NCBI RefSeq assembly: GCF_002797975.1
Contig: NZ_PGET01000001.1
Location: 5,196,001-5,260,000, forward strand
DNA: 64,000 bases
Direction of reading: 5' to 3'
Source of the DNA: [Clostridium] celerecrescens 18A
GTDB lineage: Bacteria > Bacillota > Clostridia > Lachnospirales > Lachnospiraceae
This document shows positions 9,504 to 17,580 of this stretch, piece after piece. The notes under the pieces were generated by a model. That model ran no database searches. It had not been told where the DNA came from and was given only the letters and a program-made list of their open reading frames with translations. The position numbers and the translations under genes were made by a program. Positions within the stretch are counted from its first letter, which is position 1. Every line of letters starts with the position of its first letter.

Positions 9504-9596
9504 GTGATAAGCAGTAAATATTTTACCGTTAGTATTGTTATGCCAGCTTATAAGGCTGAAAAGTATGTTAAATATAGTAAACAAAATATAAAATAA
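9504..9596 (+). pseudogene. remnant of a GT2 glycosyltransferase N-terminus
   Basis: A 30-codon frame (GTG to TAA) in the gap between two genes reads VISSKYFTVSIVMPAYKAEK and then YVKYSKQNIK. The part TVSIVMPAYKAEKYV is the hallmark start of family 2 glycosyltransferases, but the frame ends right after it and no nucleotide-binding or DXD motif follows. Most of the gene has been lost, apparently by internal deletion. The TAA overlaps the ribosome-binding site of the next gene. It is too short for enzymatic activity; use as a translated leader cannot be excluded. Confidence 0.65.
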
Positions 9597-9606
9597 GGAA
9601 TTTATG

Positions 9607-11166
9607 ATGAAAGATATAAAAACGATTGCTATGTACTTACCACAGTTCCATAGGACACCTGTTAATGATCAGTGGTGGGGAGAAGGATTCACAGAATGGA
9701 CAGCAGCAAAAGGTGCGGATAGGCTGTTCGAAGGGCATTACCAGCCAAGAGAGCCTTTAAACGATAATTATTATGATTTATTGCAGAAGAGAACTATGAA
9801 ATGGCAAGCAGATTTAGCGTTAAAATATGGTTTGGATGGTTTTTGCTTTTACCATTATTACTTTAAGGATGGACGGAAGGTATTAGAAAAACCGGCAGAA
9901 AATTTATTGAATTGGAAAGATGTCGATATGCCTTTCTGTTTTTGTTGGGATAATACATCATGGGCACGGTCATGGAGTAAACTGGGAGATAAATTTACAT
10001 GGTTTGAAAAAGAAAAGGAACGTTACCCCGAAGGGGATGGCATTTTATTAGAACAAAAATATGGGAGAGAGAAGGAATGGGAAGACCATTTTAAATATCT
10101 GCTTCCATTTTTTCAAGATAGCCGTTATATCAAAATAGACAATAAGCCTGTATTTTTAGTATACAAGACGGATGAGATGGCCTGTTTTACAGAAATGATT
10201 GATTACTGGAGAAAATTAGCTGAAAAAGAAAACCTGGGAGGTATTTTTGTTTTAGGAATAAATAGCAGTAAGGAAAAAATTGGAATGGATGGAGTCCTTT
10301 TTAGCGGTCCAGGTGCTTATTGGAATCCTATCATAAGTAGTAATCATTTAGAGTGTGAATATAAAAATGGTGTCAAATGCTTTGACTATAAAACCATATG
10401 GAATAATGTAATGATTGCTGGAGGGAAAAAAGGATTAAAAACGTATTTTGGGGGATTTGTAGATTATGATGATACGCCTAGAAGGGGAGGACAGGGAGTA
10501 GCTTTTATTAATACATCTGTTGAGATCTTTCAAGAATATCTTTATAAATTGGCTCAAAAGAATCTTTCACTTAAAAATGAATTCCTATTTATTAATGCTT
10601 TTAATGAATGGGGAGAGGGGATGTACCTTGAACCGGATAAGAAAAGAGGATATGCCTTTTTGGAAGCACTTAAATCCGTTAAGGAAAAATTAAGAGTAGA
10701 TACTCAGGAGGAAAAAGTGGAATTAACATCGGTTGGGATAGTCGATAAAGGAATCCCCGGGAATATGGAAGATATAAACGCTGATTTGTGGAACCGATAT
10801 AATAAGTTTAAAGAGTATTATTATTTGTTACATCGCTGGATGCAATTAAAGGAAGATAATATTAATCTTAGCAAGTATTTGATGAAGCATGGATATTATC
10901 AGATTGCCATTTATGGATTGGGTGTTATGGGCAAGCATTTTATGGAAGAATTGAAACAGACGGAAATTAGGGTATTATATGCCATTGATCAAAATACACA
11001 ATTGGTATATCCAGGTATTGATATAAAAAGTGCGGCTGCTTGTTTACCTCAGGTTGATGCAATCGTTGTAACAGCGACGTTTGATTATGATGTAATTTGG
11101 ACTAAGTTAAAAGAGATGGTAGATTACCCTGTAGTTTCACTGGCAGAAATATTGAATGAGATATGA
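9607..11166 (+). CDS. WbsX/GH99-like glycan enzyme with C-terminal Rossmann module
   Basis: 519 residues. The first ~350 match the WbsX family found in polysaccharide and rhamnan clusters: AMYLPQFHRTPVNDQWWGEG, FTEW, GFCFYHYYF, FCWDNTSWARSW and INAFNEWGEGMYLEP. The fold resembles family 99 glycoside hydrolases, and members are usually called glycosyltransferases without firm biochemical proof. Residues from about 428 to the end are the Rossmann module with a full glycine loop YGLGVMG (436-442) and AIDQN. ATG 9607 is chosen since AAGGAA is 6 bases upstream; ATG 9604 would be only 3 away. Confidence 0.87.
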   Translation: MKDIKTIAMYLPQFHRTPVNDQWWGEGFTEWTAAKGADRLFEGHYQPREPLNDNYYDLLQKRTMKWQADLALKYGLDGFCFYHYYFKDGRKVLEKPAENLLNWKDVDMPFCFCWDNTSWARSWSKLGDKFTWFEKEKERYPEGDGILLEQKYGREKEWEDHFKYLLPFFQDSRYIKIDNKPVFLVYKTDEMACFTEMIDYWRKLAEKENLGGIFVLGINSSKEKIGMDGVLFSGPGAYWNPIISSNHLECEYKNGVKCFDYKTIWNNVMIAGGKKGLKTYFGGFVDYDDTPRRGGQGVAFINTSVEIFQEYLYKLAQKNLSLKNEFLFINAFNEWGEGMYLEPDKKRGYAFLEALKSVKEKLRVDTQEEKVELTSVGIVDKGIPGNMEDINADLWNRYNKFKEYYYLLHRWMQLKEDNINLSKYLMKHGYYQIAIYGLGVMGKHFMEELKQTEIRVLYAIDQNTQLVYPGIDIKSAAACLPQVDAIVVTATFDYDVIWTKLKEMVDYPVVSLAEILNEI

Positions 11167-11254
11167 GGTTCTTAGTATTATATTATTGGAGCATAAGAAT
11201 CAATTTGATTTTTTATAAATGAAACATTAAATAAATATGAAGATGGGTGATATT

Positions 11255-12616
11255 ATGAGAATAATAATATTTGGTACTGGTAAAATGTATGAACACTATA
11301 AGCATGAACTTTCTAAGCTTCCGATCATCGCTTTTTTAGATAACGATCCAAATAAGCAAGGAGCGGTTTTTGATGGTGTTATCATTGAATCTCCAGCCAA
11401 CATTCATCAATATAGTTATGATTATATAGTTATAATGAGTATCCACCATAAGGAAATGAGGGAACAGCTATTACGTGAGGGAGTTTCAGATTCTCGTATT
11501 ATCGATATAGAGCACAAAGGATTTTTAGAAAATCTATATGAAATAAAGTATTTCTGCAAGAAAAAAAGACAGAACAATAGAAAAAGTATCTTATTGTGTT
11601 CACACGACTTTTGCCTGACAGGGGCGCCTCTGGTACTTTATTATGCGGCATCCTTGCTTAAGGATTATTATAACGTTTCTGTTTTTTCAAAGTTGGATGG
11701 GCCATTAAAATACGATTTTCTGGAATTGGGTATTTCTGTTGTAATATGCAATGATATATCTGCTGACAATTTGGAGATATATAAATTTTTTGATGAATTT
11801 GATTTATTGTTTGTAAATACGCTTATATTTTCCTCCAATATAAATGAGATGGCAACATTGAATAAGCCAGTCTTGTGGTGGCTGCATGAGGATAAGGATG
11901 TTTATGACAGTTTAGGAATAAGTGGAATGAAGTATATATTGAATGAAAATATTTATCCTTATTCAGTCAGTACGTGTGTGGATACTGCATTTTATCAGAG
12001 TTATAATGCGGAAATAAAAAGGATGAGATACGGAATCCCTTATGAAAGCAATAAGTATGAGAGTAAGGTGGAAGGTAAGTTTATTTTTGCAATCATAGGA
12101 TCTGTTGGGAAAAGGAAGGCACAGGAGATCTTTGTAGAAGCAACAAAAAAGATATCATCGGTTAAAAATTGCGTTGAATATTGGATAATCGGAGAGATTG
12201 GAGAACGTGATAGAAGACGGTTTGAAAAATTAAAAGATGTAAGAGTATTTGGTGGACTAAGTCATGAGCAGGTAATGGAACTATATTCAGATATTGATGT
12301 AATCGTATGTCCTTCTTTATATGACCCACTTCCTGTAGTATTGACGGAGGGAATGATGCTGAAGAAGGTATGCATTATGTCTGAATCGACAGGAACTGCC
12401 GAGATCGTAGAGCCTTATAAAAACGGTTTAATTTGCAAGTCAGGAGATGCTGATGATTTGGCAGAAAAGATGCTATGGGTTATTAATAATAAAGAGAAAT
12501 TGTCTGATATTAGGGAAGGGGCATATCATATATATAAGGATTATTTTTCCTTAAATCAGTTTAAAAACAACTTGATGAATAATATAAATGATTTGTTGAG
12601 TATGGCAGGTAAGTAA
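11255..12616 (+). CDS. Rossmann module fused to family 4 glycosyltransferase (second copy)
   Basis: 453 residues with the same layout as the GT4 protein starting at 5766. The Rossmann module comes first (FGTGKMY at 6-12, FLDNDPNKQG). Then comes a GT-B glycosyltransferase with LCSHDFCLTGAPLVL near 120, IGSVGKRKAQE for the donor site, CPSLYDPLPVV, and TEGMMLKK as the acidic motif. Both paralogues also share LWWLHE/FWWIHE. ATG 11255 aligns with the paralogue's start and has GGGTGAT 4-5 bases upstream; ATG 11237 would add six residues. Probably a retaining transferase acting on the same glycan. Confidence 0.89.
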   Translation: MRIIIFGTGKMYEHYKHELSKLPIIAFLDNDPNKQGAVFDGVIIESPANIHQYSYDYIVIMSIHHKEMREQLLREGVSDSRIIDIEHKGFLENLYEIKYFCKKKRQNNRKSILLCSHDFCLTGAPLVLYYAASLLKDYYNVSVFSKLDGPLKYDFLELGISVVICNDISADNLEIYKFFDEFDLLFVNTLIFSSNINEMATLNKPVLWWLHEDKDVYDSLGISGMKYILNENIYPYSVSTCVDTAFYQSYNAEIKRMRYGIPYESNKYESKVEGKFIFAIIGSVGKRKAQEIFVEATKKISSVKNCVEYWIIGEIGERDRRRFEKLKDVRVFGGLSHEQVMELYSDIDVIVCPSLYDPLPVVLTEGMMLKKVCIMSESTGTAEIVEPYKNGLICKSGDADDLAEKMLWVINNKEKLSDIREGAYHIYKDYFSLNQFKNNLMNNINDLLSMAGK

Positions 12617-12644
12617 GAATAATTCAATTTAACAGGGGGAAAAG

Positions 12645-14033
12645 ATGGTAGGCGAAAAAATAATTGTCTTTGGCATGGGGAATATATTCCAAAGACGGTT
12701 AAAACAATTTGACTTTGCTAAAGTGATAGCTGTGACGGATAATCATGCTTTTGATAAGGGAGAGAAATATTTTGGTTTTCAGGTTATTCGACCTGAAGAA
12801 ATTAGAACTTTGGAGTATGATTTTATTGTCATATGTACTGGATATATGATTGCTAAAGAAATATATGTTCAGCTTACCGAAACACTGCAAATACCGGAAT
12901 CACAAATAATGAGTGAAAAAAGGTATTTTGAAGAAATACCTTGGGAACCAAGATCCCTATTGGAATCTTGTCGGAATTTTGGAATACATTCAATAGCGAA
13001 TAGTAAGAAATATTTTTACTCTCATGGTATCTTAAGCAATACGAATGTCATGGGGGAAGAATTTACTGACATTACTTGGGAAAAAAGAGAAAAAAGTAAA
13101 GCTATTTTGCTTGGCGAAGTACGAGATGAAGCATCGTTAGAATGTATATTAGATAAATTTGAAGCGAAAAAGTACTCATATAAGAATATCTTTAAATTTT
13201 TGATATTTACAGTTAATAAATTTGGGCACGAACGCTTAAAAGTAAAAACCAGGGAGGGATATTTTACACATTATATAGGGGGATTAGATTTACAATTAGT
13301 AATTTTCCAAAAGCAAGAAGCAGTTTCAATTTATGTCGCTACCCATAAAGATTATAACGCACCTAATTCAGATATTTATGTCACTTTGTGGCTAGGGAGT
13401 AAACAAAACAATAATATTTCTTATCTTAAAGAAGATGGAGATAATATTTCTTATTTGAATCAGAAAATAAATGAATGCACAGGATTATATTGGATGTGGA
13501 AACATGCAAATGAGGAAATAGTGGGATTAAATCATTATAGGAGATTCTTTAAGCTGAGTAATGGGGAAAATCTTCTTTCTGAAAAAGAGGTAAGATTCTG
13601 TTTGGAAGAATATGATATAATAGTTGTTAACGCCACTAGTACCTATCCGATGACAATTAGCAAACATTTAGAAAGTTCAATGGATGTTAAAGCATTTAAC
13701 AGAGCAAAACAATTAGTGATTAATGCGATTATGAAATGGCAACCTGATTATATTGAGAGCTTTATAGAAGTAATGGATGGATATGCATTTTTCCCGTGTA
13801 ATATGTTCATTACAAAAAAAGAAGTGCTTGATAGATATTGCGAATGGCTTTTCTCAATTATTATTCCTGCAGCAGAGAATTTTGATGAAACTCCATATGA
13901 TGATTATAGTAAAAGGGCAATTGGTTTCTTTGCAGAACGTCTATTGACGGTATGGCTTTATAAGCATGACTATTGTATTAAAGAATTACCTATATTATTG
14001 AATGATACTACCTTGGAAAAAGTATGCCAATGA
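12645..14033 (+). CDS. Rossmann module fused to DUF4422 putative glycosyltransferase
   Basis: 462 residues. Residues 4-90 are the Rossmann module (FGMGNIF at 9-15). A linker region (about 100-220) of unknown fold follows. From about 226 the protein matches DUF4422: SIYVATHKDYNAP, ISYLNQKINECTGLYWMWK, GLNHYRRFF (294-302) and FFPCNMFITKKEV. DUF4422 proteins occur in capsule and O-antigen clusters and are thought to be glycosyltransferases (galactopyranosyl or related), though few have been characterised. GGGGGAAAAG precedes ATG 12645. The long middle segment distinguishes this protein from simple DUF4422 enzymes. Confidence 0.84.
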   Translation: MVGEKIIVFGMGNIFQRRLKQFDFAKVIAVTDNHAFDKGEKYFGFQVIRPEEIRTLEYDFIVICTGYMIAKEIYVQLTETLQIPESQIMSEKRYFEEIPWEPRSLLESCRNFGIHSIANSKKYFYSHGILSNTNVMGEEFTDITWEKREKSKAILLGEVRDEASLECILDKFEAKKYSYKNIFKFLIFTVNKFGHERLKVKTREGYFTHYIGGLDLQLVIFQKQEAVSIYVATHKDYNAPNSDIYVTLWLGSKQNNNISYLKEDGDNISYLNQKINECTGLYWMWKHANEEIVGLNHYRRFFKLSNGENLLSEKEVRFCLEEYDIIVVNATSTYPMTISKHLESSMDVKAFNRAKQLVINAIMKWQPDYIESFIEVMDGYAFFPCNMFITKKEVLDRYCEWLFSIIIPAAENFDETPYDDYSKRAIGFFAERLLTVWLYKHDYCIKELPILLNDTTLEKVCQ

Positions 14034-14051
14034 GGAAAAGGGGAAGGTACT

Positions 14052-14951
14052 ATGAAATTTAATATAATCATATGGGGAATTGGTGCAATATATAATAAGT
14101 ATGTCAACACATTAAAGTATCTGGAATATAAAAATGAAATAGAAATAGTAGCAGCAACTGCAAAAGGTTACTCTTTTATAGATAGGATAGATGGATATCC
14201 GCTTATAGAAAAAAAACAAATTAGAGGTATTATCTTTGATTATTTAATAATTATGAGTAAAAAAGGGGAAAAGGAAATCATAAATGAAGCATTAGAGTTA
14301 GGAATCCCCAGAGAAAAAATATTACCATATAAAATTTTAGATATTCCTTGTTTTGATTTTTATGAATATATTAAATTAAAGAATAGCAGAATTAGTATAA
14401 TATCAGATAACTGTTGGGGAGGTATTGCGTATGCTACTTTGGGCTTAGAATGCCTTTCTCCATTTAAGAACCTTTTTATAGCTGAGAGAGAATACCTTAA
14501 GTTGTTAAGTGATATCAGATATTATTTGGGATGTCCTTTTGAGCTATCAAAGTTTGCTATAGATATCAATAGTAAAGAGCAGTATCCAGTTATGCGTTTG
14601 GATGATGTAGAGGTACATTGTTGTCATGAAAAAGTTCCAGACAAGGCAAAGGAAAATTGGAATAGGAGGCTTGAAAAAATAAACTGGGACAATTTGTTTA
14701 TAGCCATGTATACAGAAGATAAATCGATAGCAGAAGCATTTTTGGATATAGATTTTGAAAAAAAAATATGTTTTGTGCCGTTTGAGAGCCAATCGGATAA
14801 TTTGATATATCTTCGGCAAACAGAAAATCAAAAGCATTTTTGGGAATGTGTGAATAATAATGGGAGTATTGGGAATGGGAGCTATGCTTATCATTTAGTG
14901 AAATTATTATTAAGAGAGAAGACCTTCTCAAGATGTATTATCAAAGGATAA
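14052..14951 (+). CDS. Rossmann module fused to DUF1919 exopolysaccharide protein
   Basis: 299 residues. The Rossmann module covers residues 3-95, with WGIGAIY (8-14). It is the most diverged copy, as the usual acidic VDND stretch is replaced by ATAKG. The C-terminal part matches DUF1919, a family found in exopolysaccharide clusters: ISIISDNCWGG (114-124), LGLECLSPFKNLFI, HEKVPDKAKENWNRR and the end pattern around PFESQSDNLIYL. DUF1919 proteins are considered likely glycosyl- or acyl-modifying enzymes; no reaction is assigned here. It is the last gene in the strongly A+T-rich part of the island. Confidence 0.8.
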   Translation: MKFNIIIWGIGAIYNKYVNTLKYLEYKNEIEIVAATAKGYSFIDRIDGYPLIEKKQIRGIIFDYLIIMSKKGEKEIINEALELGIPREKILPYKILDIPCFDFYEYIKLKNSRISIISDNCWGGIAYATLGLECLSPFKNLFIAEREYLKLLSDIRYYLGCPFELSKFAIDINSKEQYPVMRLDDVEVHCCHEKVPDKAKENWNRRLEKINWDNLFIAMYTEDKSIAEAFLDIDFEKKICFVPFESQSDNLIYLRQTENQKHFWECVNNNGSIGNGSYAYHLVKLLLREKTFSRCIIKG

Positions 14952-15022
14952 ATGTAAGAAAATCAGAGGAATAAATAATCAAGTGAAATGTGTGTTAGAA
15001 TACAAAAGGGGAGCAGAAGAAT

Positions 15023-17554
15023 ATGCGTACATTTATCAAGAAACAGCTCATGGATCTACTGGATTCTATGGAGCAATTACAAAGAGCGTTACCCATGATA
15101 ACGGATAAAGAACAAATAATCCAATTGCTTTCAGATAGTCAAGATGCAGCCATTGCGGTAGGAGAAGCGCTGGAAAAGGATTCATCAGATCATGAACGAA
15201 TTGTCTCTCTTCTTGAAGAATACTGTGAAGAAGCTTTTTATCTGTCAGAATTGCAGGAAGAAACAAATTGCCAAGATAAGGTATCTATATTAGATGAACT
15301 TATAAATAGAGTAAAAGCTTTGCTGGCAGAGATTCCTTCCACTAATCATATAGTCTTTATGCCCTATAAGGCTTCTATGTGGGACAGTTTGGAGAGCATC
15401 TGGCGTGCCTGCAGAGAGGATGAGCAATGTGAATGTTATGTGATGCCCATACCTTATTACGAATTTAATTCAAAAATGAATAGATGGACATATCACTATG
15501 AAGGGGACCAGTTCCCGGAGGAAATTCCTGTTATCCACTACCATGACTATTCTTTGGAGCAGAATCAGCCTGATGTAGCTTATATCCATAATCCTTATGA
15601 TGATTGCAATCTGATCACGAGAGTGGATCAGAAATTTTATTCTGAAGAACTGAAGAAGCATATTAGAAAATTGGTATATGTGCCCTACTATGTTACTTCC
15701 GGTTTTTTTGACAAGGAACACTTGGGGTTGCCTGTTTATCAGCACATGGATTATATGATAGTGCAGTCAGAATATGCTAAAGGATTTTGCTCGGGCATGT
15801 ACTATTATGATAAAATCTTGCCTTTTGGATCCCCTAAGTTGGATCAGGTAATTAGGCTTTACAAGGAAGGTTCTGTTCTCCCTGAACACTGGAAGCCGCT
15901 GCTTAATGGGAAAAAGATATTGATGTTAAATACCAGCATCGGTTGTTTTTTGCAGGATGGAAGCATTTATCTGCAAAAAATCAAGAGTCTTTGCAAAACG
16001 ATAAACATACAGAACAAAGTAGCACTAATATGGAGACCCCACCCTCTTCTGGAAGCAACTATCAAATCCATGAGGCCTCATTTGCTGGCTGAATACAATG
16101 GCTTGAAAGAATATTTTACTGAGAATATGATTGGCATATTGGATGAAACTCCTGATATATCAAGAGCAGTCGCAATATCCGATGGTTACATAGGTGAAGA
16201 GAGCAGTTCAGTAGTCAATCTTTTCGGGGCATTAGGAAAACCGATTTTTATTCTTGATAATCACATCATAAATGCTTTTACTGAGGAGGAGAAAAGAATC
16301 TTCCATATAACGGATATGGTAAAACATGGAGATCAGATATGGTTTACTACCAACCGTTATAATGCCCTTGTTTATATGGATGACAACGTGAGGCAAATGC
16401 ATTATGTAGATCGTGTGAAGGAACAGCCCAAATGGTACGGCACATATCCGTTTCTCGCGGAGGCAGGAAATAGTTTTTTTCTTTCTCCGGGTGTTGCCGG
16501 ACGTCCTGCAATATATGATACGGATTCCCAAAAGATGGAACTGATTGGGGAAGCGAATATGGATGAGAGCGCACTGTGCGGCCAAATTGTGACCTACGGC
16601 AATCAAGTATTTTATCTTCCTATGATAGATGATTATATTGCAGAGTATAATTCAGAAACAAGAGAATGGAAATATCATTCAGAATGTATACAAGAACTGA
16701 ATAAAGAAAACGCCGCTGGGCGTGAAGTTACATTCCGATGTTCAGTATGCGGTAAAGACATATGGATCAGTGCTACCTATACTAATTGTATTCTGCGGTT
16801 TGACATGGAAGACGGAACATATGCGATCTGCCCTGTAGGAAATAAGGAAAATAGCTATTCGGGAATCATAGCAGAGGAACGTTACTTATGGCTTGCCGAG
16901 GTGAACAACGGCAATATTATCAGATGGGATAGACGTTCTGGAAAGGTCAAGACTTACCATATGCCAGAAGGTTTCCGTTCTTGGCCTGGAACAATACAGG
17001 GCAGGAGTTTGCCACATTTATCATTAATAGATATGGGTAAATGGGTGGTGTCTGTTCCGGGATACTCCAATTGCATGATAAAATTAAACAAAACAACAGG
17101 TGAAACCACTCTTTTGATCGAAGACTTCTGGAAGAAGGCAGAAGAAAAGGCGAACGGTTATAATCCGAAATTTTTCTTATCCAGCGACTTTGGTGCAAAA
17201 AAGGATCAGGATGTCATAATCGTACAGAGAAATTGTGACGATGCTGCAGCCATGATCCATGTAGAAAATGAAACATATGAAATGTTCTATCCCACCCTAA
17301 CTGAAAATGATTATTCAAAACTGACAGAGGGTGAAGATGGCTTTGAAAAGATGGAAAAAAAGTCCGGCTTTTTCCGAAGAGAAAGCAGAATATTCTCATT
17401 TGAAGGCTTTTTGGAGGATCTGGTTCATGAAAGATTGAACGATGTCCGGGTAAGACAGCTTGAAGAATTATCAACACTGGCCGCTAATTTAGATGGTACT
17501 TGCGGTGAAAAGGTGCATGAATACATGATGGCTGTTTTGGATAATAAAGAGTAA
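15023..17554 (+). CDS. CDP-glycerol glycerophosphotransferase-like protein with propeller-like tail
   Basis: 843 residues. A helical N-terminal segment (1-105) is followed by a GT-B domain of the CDP-glycerol/CDP-ribitol transferase type (about 106-435). It includes FMPYKASMWDSLESIW, PFGSPK, IWRPHP (336-341) and the C-lobe motif SDGYIGEESSSVV (386-398). Such enzymes add glycerol phosphate to a glycan or make teichoic-like chains. The remaining ~400 residues contain repeated strands of about 45 residues (FTTNRYNALVYMD, NSFFLSPGVAGRPAIYD, NQVFYLPMIDDYIAEYN), resembling a beta-propeller. The next gene carries a cytidylyltransferase domain that could make the CDP-activated donor. Codon usage looks closer to the flagellar genes than to the upstream island. 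Confidence 0.8.
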   Translation: MRTFIKKQLMDLLDSMEQLQRALPMITDKEQIIQLLSDSQDAAIAVGEALEKDSSDHERIVSLLEEYCEEAFYLSELQEETNCQDKVSILDELINRVKALLAEIPSTNHIVFMPYKASMWDSLESIWRACREDEQCECYVMPIPYYEFNSKMNRWTYHYEGDQFPEEIPVIHYHDYSLEQNQPDVAYIHNPYDDCNLITRVDQKFYSEELKKHIRKLVYVPYYVTSGFFDKEHLGLPVYQHMDYMIVQSEYAKGFCSGMYYYDKILPFGSPKLDQVIRLYKEGSVLPEHWKPLLNGKKILMLNTSIGCFLQDGSIYLQKIKSLCKTINIQNKVALIWRPHPLLEATIKSMRPHLLAEYNGLKEYFTENMIGILDETPDISRAVAISDGYIGEESSSVVNLFGALGKPIFILDNHIINAFTEEEKRIFHITDMVKHGDQIWFTTNRYNALVYMDDNVRQMHYVDRVKEQPKWYGTYPFLAEAGNSFFLSPGVAGRPAIYDTDSQKMELIGEANMDESALCGQIVTYGNQVFYLPMIDDYIAEYNSETREWKYHSECIQELNKENAAGREVTFRCSVCGKDIWISATYTNCILRFDMEDGTYAICPVGNKENSYSGIIAEERYLWLAEVNNGNIIRWDRRSGKVKTYHMPEGFRSWPGTIQGRSLPHLSLIDMGKWVVSVPGYSNCMIKLNKTTGETTLLIEDFWKKAEEKANGYNPKFFLSSDFGAKKDQDVIIVQRNCDDAAAMIHVENETYEMFYPTLTENDYSKLTEGEDGFEKMEKKSGFFRRESRIFSFEGFLEDLVHERLNDVRVRQLEELSTLAANLDGTCGEKVHEYMMAVLDNKE

Positions 17555-17580
17555 TCAGTATTTTTTATTTGGAGGCGACA

